A stretch of DNA of 61,298 nucleotides from Methanobacteriota archaeon (GCA_023436175.1 JAEZKE010000017.1:1-61298), one strand, 5' to 3'; counted from the first letter of the stretch, positions 26,686 to 35,992 are shown. Notes: generated from the sequence alone by a model not told the origin. Numbers and translations: made by a program.

Positions 26686-27291
26686 ATGCAGTTAACTCAG
26701 CAGACCAGTAACATAGCCAGATATCTTACTTCCTCTGAGATTATAGATTTTGAGAATTTGGATATCCAGAAAACGGCCGTGTATCTATCAAAAGGCATTG
26801 AAGATGAAATTCAGTTGATAAAGACGGTTTATGAATTTGTACGCGACGAAATTTCTCATTCAATTGATATTGGCAGTAATGAAATCACTTATTGTGCATC
26901 TGATGTGCTGAAATATAAACATGGTTTATGCTTTGCTAATTCTCATTTATTAGCTGCTATTTTGAGATATCTGGGAGTCCCAACTGGATTCTGCTATCAA
27001 AAACTTGAATTTGATGGAAAATTCGGCCTGCACGGGTTAAATGCTGTTTTCATTAAGAGTTTAAATAAATGGATAAGGCTTGACTCCCGTGGAAATGAAA
27101 AGGGGATCAATGCTAGGTTTAGCATTGATGGGGAATATCTTGCTTACTTGCCTGAAGAAGAGAAAAATGAAGTTGATTTTAGGGTTATATATGCTGAGCC
27201 AGACAGAAGAGTTGTGGAAATATTGAGGCAGAGTAGAAATTTAACTGAAGCTTTAGATAAAATATTTGATACTGACTGGTTATTAGAGTAA
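26686..27291 (+). CDS. Transglutaminase-like cysteine peptidase family protein
   Basis: A 201-residue protein with a transglutaminase-like core. The catalytic Cys lies in KYKHGLCFANSHLLAAILRYLGVPTG (near residue 83), followed by HGLNAVF (His) and the Asp in KWIRLDSRGN. The order Cys-His-Asp is the standard triad. Members without a signal peptide often act as peptidases or amidases in the cytosol. ATG 26686 follows a GGTGA site. It follows the previous gene after 45 bases, probably as an operon. Confidence 0.88.
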   Translation: MQLTQQTSNIARYLTSSEIIDFENLDIQKTAVYLSKGIEDEIQLIKTVYEFVRDEISHSIDIGSNEITYCASDVLKYKHGLCFANSHLLAAILRYLGVPTGFCYQKLEFDGKFGLHGLNAVFIKSLNKWIRLDSRGNEKGINARFSIDGEYLAYLPEEEKNEVDFRVIYAEPDRRVVEILRQSRNLTEALDKIFDTDWLLE

Positions 27292-27654
27292 TTAAACCGT
27301 TTTAAGCCATAATTATAGATATTTCTATTATTTTCTTATTAAACGTACATATATGTGCTGTAAAGCTTTAAATAGCACTATTCTGTATAAAATTCATTCA
27401 AAGTTTTACTTTGATATGTTGATCTTATCCCTCTTTAAATAAGGTTCGGCGTTAAAAGACTAAATGAGAAGCAAAGATCAAAGATGAAAATATAAATTAG
27501 TTTAACGGACTAACGAATTTTAATGGGGAATGATTGCATGGGTAAAGATTATGTTCACGGATATTCTGAGGAAGAGTCCAACAGGTTACTTGATCAGGCA
27601 AGTACACTTGCTGATCTTCTGCATGAGGGTACTAAATACCCTGCTGGAAGTAAA

Positions 27655-27708
27655 GCACTCGAAAATTCTATGAATTTTCGGTGTCCCGAAAATCTTCGAT
27701 TTTCGAGG
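27655..27708. repeat. Double-hairpin element 1 in methyltransferase gene
   Basis: Inserted length is about 54 bases. Arms CGAAAATTC (27660-27668) and GAATTTTCG (27672-27680) enclose TAT; arms CGAAAATC (27687-27694) and GATTTTCG (27698-27705) enclose TTC. GTGTCC lies between the two. Removing it joins GSK to ILEAGCG, the expected methyltransferase motif. Confidence 0.8.
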
Positions 27709-27924
27709 ATTTTAGAAGCAGGCTGTGGAGTAGGGGCTCAAACGATAAGGCTTGTTAAAAGTAGCCCTGATGCTGAAATTACCTCAATTGATATATCAGA
27801 AGATTCAATAAAACAAGCGAAGAGATTAATAGAACAAAATGGATTTTTAAATGTTAAATTTCAAAAAGCAGATCTTTTAAATTTACCTTTTGAAGACGAA
27901 ACATTTGATCATATATTTATCTGT

Positions 27925-27972
27925 GCTCAAAATCTATGATTTTGGCACCCCAAACACTCCGTGTTTGAGGGT
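27925..27972. repeat. Double-hairpin element 2 in methyltransferase gene
   Basis: About 48 bases. Arms CAAAATC (27928-27934) and GATTTTG (27938-27944) enclose TAT; arms CAAACAC (27951-27957) and GTGTTTG (27961-27967) enclose TCC. GCACCC joins them. Removing it restores IFICFVLEHL. TGTGCT occurs at both sides (27922-27927 and 27975-27980), a possible target duplication or chance match. Confidence 0.8.
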
Positions 27973-28418
27973 TTTGTGCTTGAGCATTTAAAGGATCCAA
28001 TTGCGGCACTGAAGAGTTTAAGGAGAGTTCTTAAAAAAGGGGGTTCAATCACCGTAATTGAAGGTGATCATGGGTCATGCTATTTCTATCCTGAGACAGA
28101 AGAGTCAGTTAAAGCGTGGAAATGCCTCATTGAATGTCAGGAAGGATTAGACTGCAATCCAATGATTGGAAGAGAAATTTACCCCCTCTTAAAAAATTCT
28201 GGATTTGATAATATTCAGGTCTCACCTAAAATCGTATATGTGGATTCAAGCAAACCTGATTTAGTGGAAGGGTTCAATAAAAAGACTATTATTGCAATGG
28301 TGGAAGGAGTTAAAAAACAGGCAGTTTCTTCAGGTATGATGGATGCAGAATCATGGGAAAAAGGAATAGAAGATTTATATAAAACAACAGAACCTGATGG
28401 GGTCTTTTTTTATAACTG

Positions 28419-28465
28419 TTAAAAATCTATGATTTTTAACGCCGCAAAATTGAAAATTTTGCCGG
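28419..28465. repeat. Double-hairpin element 3 in methyltransferase gene
   Basis: About 47 bases. Arms GTTAAAAATC (28418-28427) and GATTTTTAAC (28431-28440) enclose TAT; arms GCAAAATT (28444-28451) and AATTTTGC (28455-28462) enclose GAA. A short GCC joins them. Removing it would restore a C-terminus reading FYNCFFKGIGTK. Confidence 0.78.
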
Positions 28466-28563
28466 TTTCTTTAAAGGAATAGGGACAAAGTGACTATAGC
28501 TATTTAAAAAATAGTCTACGGGGAATTGGCTTATAATAAAAATGAAAATTCTTATTTTACTTT

Positions 28564-28797
28564 TTATCTGCCGTGTTCGTGTCTAATCTGTGACCACTCT
28601 TTATGTTTAAGCTGTGATCCTATTCTGATAAGGTCGTCTTGAGATTCATATACCTCATCAGGAAGGGTTTCTAAGGCACTAATCACATCCACGCCAGCGC
28701 CATTATCTTTAGCGTGTTTAATTAATTCTGGCTTTTTAGCTGGATACTGCATACCATTTAAATAATTATAAACAGCTTCAGGACTCATACCTGCCAT
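28564..28797 (-). CDS. DUF2795 family protein
   Basis: A 77-residue protein with the DUF2795 pattern: a helix ending YLNGMQYPAKKPELIKHAK, then GAGVDVISALETLPDEVYES. Members are small helical proteins of unknown role, often several copies per genome. GGAGTGAT sits before ATG 28797. It points away from the broken methyltransferase and lies upstream of no partner. Confidence 0.85.
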   Translation of the reverse strand: MAGMSPEAVYNYLNGMQYPAKKPELIKHAKDNGAGVDVISALETLPDEVYESQDDLIRIGSQLKHKEWSQIRHEHGR

Positions 28798-28889
28798 TAT
28801 ATCACTCCTTTAATCATTTTTTAACTAAAAATTATCAGATAGATAAACATACCATTCAGACAGCTTAAAGATATATTTGCTCTTTTTGG

Positions 28890-29234
28890 TTATATCCTCA
28901 GAAATTGTGATTGCCTGATTTTAGTACTTATTGGAACAGCAGTTCTCTTGCCAATGTGTAGTAATTTGAATTCTGGTGCATATAACAGCTTTTTTGTGGG
29001 TATTAAAAGCCTGGTCTTTTTATCTCTTAATATCCACTCATACTGGATCAATATTTCCTCAAGGTCACGAATTATATCATCGTTATATTCATGGAGACGT
29101 TCCATTAATTTTGTTCTGAATATGAAGGTTGCTACACCGGAATATTTGCGATATTCTAGTATTTCATACGTAGCCTTAAGTACAGATTCCCGTTTTGTCA
29201 TAGGAGGTCTCATGTACTTATTATGATCATTCAT
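28890..29234 (-). CDS. Hypothetical protein, 114 residues
   Basis: No family recognised. The sequence is mostly helical and basic, with a segment TKLMERLHEYNDDIIRDLEEILIQYEWIL followed by RDKKTRLLIPTKKLLY, which could be a small winged-helix or helical bundle. No Cys motif or membrane segment is present. The plus-strand frame over the same bases looks like a shadow. The start at 29234 lacks a clear ribosome site; the Met codons at residues 8 and 12 are alternatives. Confidence 0.55.
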   Translation of the reverse strand: MNDHNKYMRPPMTKRESVLKATYEILEYRKYSGVATFIFRTKLMERLHEYNDDIIRDLEEILIQYEWILRDKKTRLLIPTKKLLYAPEFKLLHIGKRTAVPISTKIRQSQFLRI

Positions 29235-29381
29235 ATGATAAATAATATTACTTTTTAATAAAATAGTTCCTAATAAAATAATTAAAAATAATGGATGAAC
29301 TGCATTATAATTTGATATAAGGCTTATTTTAACTCTAATATTTATGTTAACCTTAAAATAATATGATTTAATAATGGTAAA

Positions 29382-29999
29382 TTATTGATGCATTTTAAAA
29401 TTTAAAATATTGTCTAATTTAATGTTTTCTTTAGGGAGAATTATGGTTCCTTCCTCCGAATCACCAAACTCCATAAATTCTTTTTGAACGTAAAAAATAC
29501 CGGCCATAACAAGCAGTGCAGCGTCTAATTCATGTTCATTGATATTTTTTGGTAGCTCAAAATAGTTCTTCATGTCTTCATATAAATTTGAAAAGCCTAA
29601 AATTTTTTGAATAGTCCTTGGATGGGATTCTAAAACAGTATATCTATTCCTAAGTATTTTTGCAATTTGAATTCCTCTTTCTGTAAGCATTCGCATTCCC
29701 CGGAAGGTAAGTGGTAGTGTTCTTCCATATTTACGCATTTCTACTTCTGCAGCTCTAAAATGCCCTCCATTTTTACTGCAGCTGCAGTTTCGACTTAGGC
29801 AACATCTACCTTTTGGAAGAGAAAGAGGAGCATCAATTACAACTAATGCGGGATTTATTTTATCAATATAACTTAAAATATCCTCATTTTCAAAAAGAGT
29901 ACTAAAATTAAGGTTATCATTGTCTAAAAAGCAAATTCCTGTTGGATTCTCATGTTTTCCTGACAGATCTATTCCTGTGATTTTGACGTCCATGTCCAT
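29382..29999 (-). CDS. DUF429 family protein
   Basis: About 205 residues with an RNase H-like start VKITGIDLSGKHENPTGICFL and later VVIDAPLSLPKGRCCL, the hallmark strands and acidic residues of DUF429 (predicted nuclease-like). A Cys group (CCLSRNCSC) and GMRMLTERGIQIAKIL follow, then HELDAALLVMAG. The family is widespread in archaea and has an uncertain role. ATG 29999 follows GATGGTTG. Confidence 0.82.
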   Translation of the reverse strand: MDMDVKITGIDLSGKHENPTGICFLDNDNLNFSTLFENEDILSYIDKINPALVVIDAPLSLPKGRCCLSRNCSCSKNGGHFRAAEVEMRKYGRTLPLTFRGMRMLTERGIQIAKILRNRYTVLESHPRTIQKILGFSNLYEDMKNYFELPKNINEHELDAALLVMAGIFYVQKEFMEFGDSEEGTIILPKENIKLDNILNFKMHQ

Positions 30000-30092
30000 C
30001 AACCATCAAAATATTATGCACTTTGGCCAAAAAATAAATTCTAAAAAATTTCATCTTTTAATTTTAAAAAATGATTCGGGATCACATTAGAA

Positions 30093-30614
30093 TTAATATG
30101 TTTCATAGTGAATAAAGTCTTCAATTTCTTCCCTTGGTGGAGGAATAGGCTTTTCATCAGGATAACCCACAGTAATTATTGCTACAGGCCTTATACCCTC
30201 TGGAATTCCTAATAAAGTTGAAACTGAATCTTCATCAAAGGATCCATTCCAGCAGGCCCCCAATCCGAGATCATGAATCATAAGAAGCATGTTTTGAGCT
30301 GCACATGCTGCATCCTGTATGCAGTAAAGTTCACGCCCCCTTTCGCCATAAGTAGCGCCCGATTTCCGTTTATATGCACATATTATGAGCACAACTGGGG
30401 CCTCTGCAATAAACTCCCGTATATAACATGCAACTGCCAGTTGAACTTTTATTTGGTGGTCTCTTACTACTATAACTTCCCAGCTTTGCAAATTTCCAGC
30501 AGAAGGGGCCCATACGCCTGCTTCAATTATTTTAGTTACAAGTTCATCATCAATTTCTTTATCTTTATATTTCCGTATACTTCTCCTGTTCAGTATAGCT
30601 TCAGATAAATCCAT
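30093..30614 (-). CDS. Nitroreductase-family flavoprotein
   Basis: A 173-residue FMN enzyme. It starts with the family's typical AILNRRSIRKYKDKEI (FMN phosphate contacts), then APSAGNLQSWEVIVV and GLGACWNGSF. It probably reduces small oxidised or nitro compounds with a pyridine nucleotide or F420-linked donor. The leader TTGTGATAAT before ATG is the same as that of the GNAT gene upstream on this strand. Confidence 0.92.
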   Translation of the reverse strand: MDLSEAILNRRSIRKYKDKEIDDELVTKIIEAGVWAPSAGNLQSWEVIVVRDHQIKVQLAVACYIREFIAEAPVVLIICAYKRKSGATYGERGRELYCIQDAACAAQNMLLMIHDLGLGACWNGSFDEDSVSTLLGIPEGIRPVAIITVGYPDEKPIPPPREEIEDFIHYETY

Positions 30615-30752
30615 ATTATCACAACATTACCATTGAATTTTAAAGGTATATTGGTATTAATCTGTAATTTATGTTTAATATAATATGAGAACATATTAAA
30701 TTAACATGTGATTATCTTTTAAAACTTGATCATTTAGCAGTTTAATGGAATT

Positions 30753-31526
30753 TCATCTACTGTAAATTTTTGTGGTATAATATTTCTTAAAACCGATCTT
30801 TTTGTAGAGCGGATATCCCATTTCGCTTGCCTGTAAAATAGAAATACTGTATCCTTTATTTTTTGATTCACTCAAAAGATAGTTAACCATAGTTTTAGCT
30901 ATACCTTGCCCTCTGGCTTCAGGAACCGTTCCAATATAAAATAGACCTGCAGCTTTTTCACCATTAAAAAGCACATCCGTGGTTACTGGTTTTCCATTTA
31001 AAAATCCTAAATAATAATGAAAATTAAGACCTTCAAGTCCTGCATTGATGAAATATTTTTTATAGGATTCAACTATTTCTGGAAATTCAAAGCTTTTTAC
31101 CAGAATATCAGTCCATATTTTCAGTTCTTCTAAATTAAGAACTTCTTTTATCTCTATACCTTCTGGAATATTGAAACTTTCAGTGACTGTTTCAAGATCA
31201 ACTGCCATTGCTTTCCACTCATTTCGATATGTGAGACCATGATCCTTAAGGATATTTCCAAGATTTCTCGGGTGGGACATTGGACTGACAAACCAGAGAA
31301 CGTGTATATTTAGCTCTTTAATTCTTGAAATCACATGCATAATATTGGAATGTGCGCTTGATTCATTGAAATTTGCCATGAAAACACGGCTTTGCCAGTT
31401 TTTTGTAAATATATATTTAATTTCGGAAGTATCAAAGACTTCATCACCATTTAAATGCCCTAAATTAAGAAAAAACTTTGCAGTATTATATTCAATCAAA
31501 TGGGCTATTTCTTGATCAGTATCCAT
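30753..31526 (-). CDS. GNAT-family N-acetyltransferase
   Basis: About 257 residues: a long N-terminal domain and a C-terminal GNAT acetyl-CoA site (YIGTVPEARGQGIAKTMVNYLL with the RGQGIA loop) followed by YKKIGFKKYYT. The size and double-domain layout match acetyltransferases that act on small molecules. ATG 31526 has the same TTGTGATAAT leader as the nitroreductase; the upstream ATG 31547 is less likely. The acceptor substrate is unknown. Confidence 0.88.
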   Translation of the reverse strand: MDTDQEIAHLIEYNTAKFFLNLGHLNGDEVFDTSEIKYIFTKNWQSRVFMANFNESSAHSNIMHVISRIKELNIHVLWFVSPMSHPRNLGNILKDHGLTYRNEWKAMAVDLETVTESFNIPEGIEIKEVLNLEELKIWTDILVKSFEFPEIVESYKKYFINAGLEGLNFHYYLGFLNGKPVTTDVLFNGEKAAGLFYIGTVPEARGQGIAKTMVNYLLSESKNKGYSISILQASEMGYPLYKKIGFKKYYTTKIYSR

Positions 31527-31572
31527 ATTATCACAATGCTTTTTCATATTATTTAATAAATTTTAAATTAGC

Positions 31573-32298
31573 CTATTCAATCAACGCATCTATTACAACA
31601 TGATAAACGCCTGGAGAATATTTTTTTATGATTCTTTTATTTAATATCTCTACATTATGTCCATCTGCGGCATCAATTATCCTTTGAGGAGGTCTTTCAA
31701 ATTTTAATTTATCTGGCACGGATTCATGATAGTGGATAATACCGCCTGGTTTTACAATGTCCACAGCTTTATCAAGATATTCATGTGTATTTCCAATGTA
31801 ACCCATTAAAACCCTATCTGCGAAATTTTTAGGGGCAAATTCTCTGCAATCGCCTAATATTGGTTCTATTACATCTTCAACTTTGTTAAGCACAATATTT
31901 TCCTTCAAATATCCATATGACACTGGATTTATTTCTAGGGCGTAAATTTTAGCAGGATTGGAATGTACAGCCATTGGTATTGAAAAATATCCAATTCCTG
32001 CAAACATGTCCACAATGGTTTCACCATCTTCAACTAAATTTGCCATTCTTTTCCGTTCTCCTGTGTTTCCCTTAGACCACATTATTTTAGCAACATCTAA
32101 TTTGAAAAAACAGTGGTTTTCCCTGTGAATTGTCTCTGTGTTGTCACCAACAAGTATTTCAACTTCTGGTTCTCTTTTAGGACCATTTATATGGCCTAAT
32201 TTTACTATACGTTTAACTTCAGGTAAATCTAGTAGTTCTTGTAAATTATCTGGTTCCTTTTTTAAAACAAGGATATCTCCGATGACTTTGCCTTTCAT
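31573..32298 (-). CDS. taw2: Taw2-like tRNA wybutosine-synthesis enzyme
   Basis: A 241-residue SAM-binding protein of the Trm5/TYW2 group. Motif I is VDMFAGIGYFSIPMA, and the N-terminal KLGHINGPKREPEVEILVG is typical. It lacks the NPPY-type catalytic motif of Trm5 methyltransferases and has LMGYIGNTHEYL in that place, which suits the Taw2 (TYW2) aminocarboxypropyl transferases that modify tRNA-Phe position 37 in archaea. A Trm5-like methyltransferase is the alternative. It is followed 25 bases later by the GNAT gene. Confidence 0.75.
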   Translation of the reverse strand: MKGKVIGDILVLKKEPDNLQELLDLPEVKRIVKLGHINGPKREPEVEILVGDNTETIHRENHCFFKLDVAKIMWSKGNTGERKRMANLVEDGETIVDMFAGIGYFSIPMAVHSNPAKIYALEINPVSYGYLKENIVLNKVEDVIEPILGDCREFAPKNFADRVLMGYIGNTHEYLDKAVDIVKPGGIIHYHESVPDKLKFERPPQRIIDAADGHNVEILNKRIIKKYSPGVYHVVIDALIE

Positions 32299-32614
32299 AA
32301 ATATAATATTTTTATACTGTATTTAAAATATTATGGTAATTTGTAAATTCCTCAAAAAGATTATTTGAAATTATAAAATATGCAGTATTTTAAATAAAAA
32401 TGAAGATATGGTTGTTCATTTAATAAAAATCTTAAACAAAATAGGTATATTCTTTTAATTTTATTTAATAAGGCTCATTCTAAGATTTTCAAAAAAATAG
32501 TATTCTCATTTTCCAAATAGTTCCTAATTTCGTAGTATAATCCAGATCAAGACAAAAAGAATAACTATCAAAATAGACAAAAAGTTACTCTAATGAAGTA
32601 GGGGAGATCCAAAA
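32299..32614. promoter_or_regulatory. Divergent promoter region of taw2-like and purP genes
   Basis: A 316-base, very A+T-rich stretch between divergent genes. It must hold both promoters. I see no coding frame, RNA structure or repeat of note. The ribosome site for purP is AGGGGAG, well spaced before ATG 32615. Confidence 0.4.
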
Positions 32615-33706
32615 ATGAGTGTAGTAGATAAACAGAAAATCATGGATATCTTAGATAAATACGATAAAAGCGATATAACTATTGCAACCTTAGGAAGCCA
32701 TACATCTTTACATATACTAAAAGGAGCAAAAGAGGAAGGTTTCAAGACGGCCGTAGTATGCGAAAAAGGACGTGAAGTTCCATATCAAAGATTTGGAGTT
32801 GCTGATGAGTTTATACTTGTTGATAAATTCAGTGATATAGTAAATGAAGATGTACAACAGAAATTACGTGATTTAAACAGTATTATTGTCCCTCATGGTT
32901 CTTTTATAGCTTATGCAGGACTTGATCGTGTTGAAAATGATTTTTATGTTCCTATGTTTGGAAACAGGTCTATTTTAAGGTGGGAAGCTGAAAGAGATCT
33001 TGAGAGAAAACTTTTATCAGAATCAAACATAAGAATACCTAAAAAATTCGAAAGCAGTGCAGAAATTGACAGAACTGTAATGGTTAAATTCCCTGGAGCA
33101 AGGGGAGGAAAAGGATATTTTATAGCATCATCTCCTGAAGAATTCGATAAGAAAATTGCTGCCATGATTGACAGAGAATGGATTACAGAAGCAGATATAG
33201 AAAAAGCACACATCGAAGAATACGTTTTAGGTTGCAACTACTGTATTCACTTCTTTTATTCCGCATTGAAGGACGAAGTTGAAGTTTTAGGTATGGACAC
33301 CCGATATGAATCCCAAATTGATGGCCTATGCAGAGTCCCTGCTAAAGACCAGCTTGATATTCCTGCAGATCCATCATACGTTATAACTGGAAACCATCCT
33401 GTAGTTATAAGGGAATCATTACTTACGCAGGTATTTGATATTGGAGATAACCTTGTTGAAACTGCTAAAAAATTAGTAAAACCTGGAATGAACGGGCCTT
33501 TCTGTCTTCAGACTTTATGTAATGATAATCTTGAAATTGTTGTATTTGAGATGAGTGCAAGGATAGATGGTGGGACAAACACATTTATGAACTCATCACC
33601 CTACAGTTACATCATGTTCGGTGAAATGATGAGTATGGGACGTAGGGTTGCACGCGAAATTAAAAATGCAGTAAAAGAAGATAAATTAGAGGTAATCATC
33701 ACCTGA
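32615..33706 (+). CDS. purP: FAICAR synthetase PurP (formate-dependent), copy 1
   Basis: A 363-residue ATP-grasp ligase that makes 5-formaminoimidazole-4-carboxamide ribotide from AICAR, formate and ATP in the archaeal purine pathway. Evidence: ATLGSHTSLHI near the start, the CEKGREVPYQRFGVAD segment, ATP-grasp loop MVKFPGARGGKGYF and VIEMSAR-like end FEMSARIDGGTNTF. It replaces the folate-dependent PurH step. A close paralogue of the same length lies at 50032. It stands alone here, convergent with the next gene. Confidence 0.92.
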   Translation: MSVVDKQKIMDILDKYDKSDITIATLGSHTSLHILKGAKEEGFKTAVVCEKGREVPYQRFGVADEFILVDKFSDIVNEDVQQKLRDLNSIIVPHGSFIAYAGLDRVENDFYVPMFGNRSILRWEAERDLERKLLSESNIRIPKKFESSAEIDRTVMVKFPGARGGKGYFIASSPEEFDKKIAAMIDREWITEADIEKAHIEEYVLGCNYCIHFFYSALKDEVEVLGMDTRYESQIDGLCRVPAKDQLDIPADPSYVITGNHPVVIRESLLTQVFDIGDNLVETAKKLVKPGMNGPFCLQTLCNDNLEIVVFEMSARIDGGTNTFMNSSPYSYIMFGEMMSMGRRVAREIKNAVKEDKLEVIIT

Positions 33707-33736
33707 TGATACCACTTAAATTTTTTTTCAAGTAAC

Positions 33737-34768
33737 TTATTGTATATGTAAACTTTTTTCAATGAGTAAAAAGCAAACATATCTCTGGAACTCATTGTTT
33801 TTACCGTAATTGAAGTTCAGGTCGTAAAGAGTATTGTTTTTTATAAGGAGTAAATCTATTCCTGCAATATTGCCTGTGCTGTTGTAATTGATTTCAGTGG
33901 CCGAAACTCCATCTACAGTTAGGTTTGTTTCTGAAGTGATTGTACAATTAGCTTTCTGAATAGATGATTCTTCTGCAGTAACATGATCTTGTAAAGACAG
34001 TGCTGCTGGACCTTTACTTATAACTAAAGAATCTGACTGAGTTCCTGTATTATTAATGCCGTTTAATGCTGCAACTACAGTAAGGTTATTCCCTGTACCG
34101 AAGGGATGAGTATTTCCAGGATTATCTAATGCAACTAACCCTCCAATATAACTAAACGAAATTCCATTCTGGTCGTAGGTCATATTGTTGTTGCTGGCGC
34201 CTGCAATAGCCATTGATGTACCGAAGATGCATCCAGTTATTACAAAAAGAAATACTAACGTAATCCTAATTTTTTCCATATGGTTTGTTTGAGAGTTTTT
34301 AATTAGTCTGTTTGTTATAAAATTGCCTAAAATTCCCCCTACCGATCCCATAATGAAGAAGATGAATAATGCACTGAGATTACCGTAACCGAAAATTGAC
34401 AGCACTAATACAGGTAAAATACCTATTATTCCCCCATTTAACATGCTCTGCTGGTAAGTGCTATTTCCAATCCAGCATGCTAAAATATTACCTATTACAA
34501 TTGGAACTATAAGTGCAATGACGAATACAGATAAATTTAATGGATGATACAGGCCCAATAGAGTTATCAGCATTACAATAAAAATCATTGATCCGGAATA
34601 AACAAGAGTCCCGGCAAAAATAGCATGTATATTAAATTTATTTCTACCGGCATCTACTTTTTGAATTTTTATATTCTCTTTGGGGGATTCTTTAAAGTTA
34701 TATCCGCAAAATGAACATTTTATAACATTATCGTCATATTCAATACCACAATGGGGGCATTTAACCAT
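33737..34768 (-). CDS. Zinc-ribbon membrane protein
   Basis: A 343-residue protein that begins with a zinc ribbon (CPHCGIEYDDNVIKCSFCG), then a linker and about six hydrophobic helices (residues 50-220). The outer C-terminal domain (about 220-343) is a small beta-rich region with NGT/NNT sites, reminiscent of extracytoplasmic PsbP/DUF-like domains in methanogens. Such archaeal zinc-ribbon membrane proteins are common and have no known role. It is convergent with purP and has no operon partner. Confidence 0.75.
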   Translation of the reverse strand: MVKCPHCGIEYDDNVIKCSFCGYNFKESPKENIKIQKVDAGRNKFNIHAIFAGTLVYSGSMIFIVMLITLLGLYHPLNLSVFVIALIVPIVIGNILACWIGNSTYQQSMLNGGIIGILPVLVLSIFGYGNLSALFIFFIMGSVGGILGNFITNRLIKNSQTNHMEKIRITLVFLFVITGCIFGTSMAIAGASNNNMTYDQNGISFSYIGGLVALDNPGNTHPFGTGNNLTVVAALNGINNTGTQSDSLVISKGPAALSLQDHVTAEESSIQKANCTITSETNLTVDGVSATEINYNSTGNIAGIDLLLIKNNTLYDLNFNYGKNNEFQRYVCFLLIEKSLHIQ

Positions 34769-35377
34769 TATAACTCGCCTCTAAATACATTTTTAAAATT
34801 TTAAAGATAATTTTAATCTCCATAATTTTTATTTTACATAGTCTGTAAACCCTTTTATAAGTATGGTTGATTTTTGTAGTAATTAGAAAACCTTAAAAAT
34901 TAGTAAGTAGATAAATTTAAGCAGTAAATTGTGATTATAATCTAAATTTTTAAAGACTATGATTTGTCTAAAAATTGTAGAAAGGTTTAAAAATTATTAA
35001 TTATAATTATTATCAACAGACTTAAAATTGTTTTGAAAAGTCGTTAGTTCTCTAAAAAGATTTAAATAGTTTTATAACTTCTGTATAATTTATAGAAAAA
35101 CCTAAATATTATTAAAAATTATTTAATAATAATAAGATATGCTTTAAATTTTAATTTTAAGTTTCCATTATACTCTTTAATTTCCATTTATATGGTTTAA
35201 GTGAACATATTTTGGCAAAGAATAACAAAATTAATTTATTAAGAGAATAGACTGTAAATAAAAGGTTTAAATTTAAAATTAACAGAAGGTAAAACAAGCA
35301 ATCTTTATATAATATGAACTCCAATATTAGGGATAGGAAACTATTTTTATTTATTTGTATTTTTTTGAGGTGTATTC
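34769..35377. promoter_or_regulatory. Long A+T-rich intergenic region upstream of psmB
   Basis: About 610 bases with no coding frame. A TATA box (CTTTATATAA, 35301-35310) stands near psmB, which fits its promoter. The rest is A+T-rich with short AT palindromes and no recognisable RNA or repeat. It is unusually long and may hold an undetected small RNA. Confidence 0.5.
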
Positions 35378-35992
35378 ATGAATGATGAAAACAAATTAAA
35401 AGGCACTACAACTGTTGGTTTAAAATGTAAAGACGGGGTTGTTTTTGCTACAGAAAGAAGGGCCACAATGGGTAACTTAATAGCTCACAAGGTCGCTGAC
35501 AAAATTTTTAAAATTGATGATCATTTAGGGGCCACAATAGCCGGAGGCGTAGGTGATGCCCAGAGTTTAATGAAATATATAGGTGCGGAAGTAGCCTTAT
35601 ATAGACTTAGAAACGGCGCAAGAATAAGCGTTGAATCAGCTGCAACTTTAACAGCAAATATATTACATTCATCACTGTTTTATGTTCAAACTTTACTTGG
35701 AGGAGTCGACGATAATGGACCTGCATTATTCTCATTAGATCCTGCAGGTGGAGTAATAGGAGATGACATGATTTCAACTGGATCAGGTTCACCATTTGCT
35801 TATGGGGTTCTTGAAGACAGGTATAATAAAGATTTAGATGTTGAAGAAGGAGTTGAAATTGCTATTCGAGCAATACAATCTGCAATGGAAAGAGATGCAT
35901 TTTCAGGTAATGGAATTTTAGTTGCAACTGTAACTGAAGAAGGTTTTAAAATGTTATCTGAAGAAGAGGTAAAAAGTAAATTAAGAAAATAA
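35378..35992 (+). CDS. psmB: Proteasome subunit beta
   Basis: Archaeal 20S proteasome beta subunit, 204 residues. A nine-residue propeptide ending in KG is followed by TTTVGLKCKDGVVFATERRATMG, so the catalytic N-terminal Thr comes from autocleavage between Gly and Thr. IAGGVGDAQSLM and GSGSPFAYGVLE are further conserved segments, and Lys of TERRATMGN... supports the active site. It degrades unfolded proteins with the alpha ring, which is not encoded here. It is 110 bases upstream of the aCPSF1 gene. Confidence 0.95.
   Translation: MNDENKLKGTTTVGLKCKDGVVFATERRATMGNLIAHKVADKIFKIDDHLGATIAGGVGDAQSLMKYIGAEVALYRLRNGARISVESAATLTANILHSSLFYVQTLLGGVDDNGPALFSLDPAGGVIGDDMISTGSGSPFAYGVLEDRYNKDLDVEEGVEIAIRAIQSAMERDAFSGNGILVATVTEEGFKMLSEEEVKSKLRK

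Larger units (their letters stand above)
27538..28493 (+). pseudogene. Class I methyltransferase gene interrupted by three double-hairpin insertions
   Basis: Without the insertions this is an ordinary SAM methyltransferase of about 265 residues. It starts MGKDYVHGYSEEESNRLLDQ, has motif I LEAGCGVGAQT, SIDISEDS, then VLEHLKDP and ends FFKGIGTK before TGA 28491-28493. Insertion 1 (27655-27708) adds an open 18-codon stretch before motif I. Insertion 2 (27925-27972) adds 16 codons including an in-frame TGA at 27937. Insertion 3 (28419-28465) makes TAA at 28420 and shifts the frame of the original tail. So the product is broken unless the elements are bypassed or removed. The start is ATG 27538, behind GGGGAATGATTGC. 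Confidence 0.82.

Noticed and set aside
27937..27939. TGA in the methyltransferase gene as selenocysteine codon
   Set aside because: It lies inside an inserted hairpin loop, not at a conserved Cys of the family, and no SECIS-like element is apparent.
28948..29226. Plus-strand frame opposite the hypothetical at 28890-29234
   Set aside because: The minus-strand frame has a more soluble-protein composition and consistent orientation with neighbours; the plus frame is a serine-rich antisense-like reading. Confidence is moderate.
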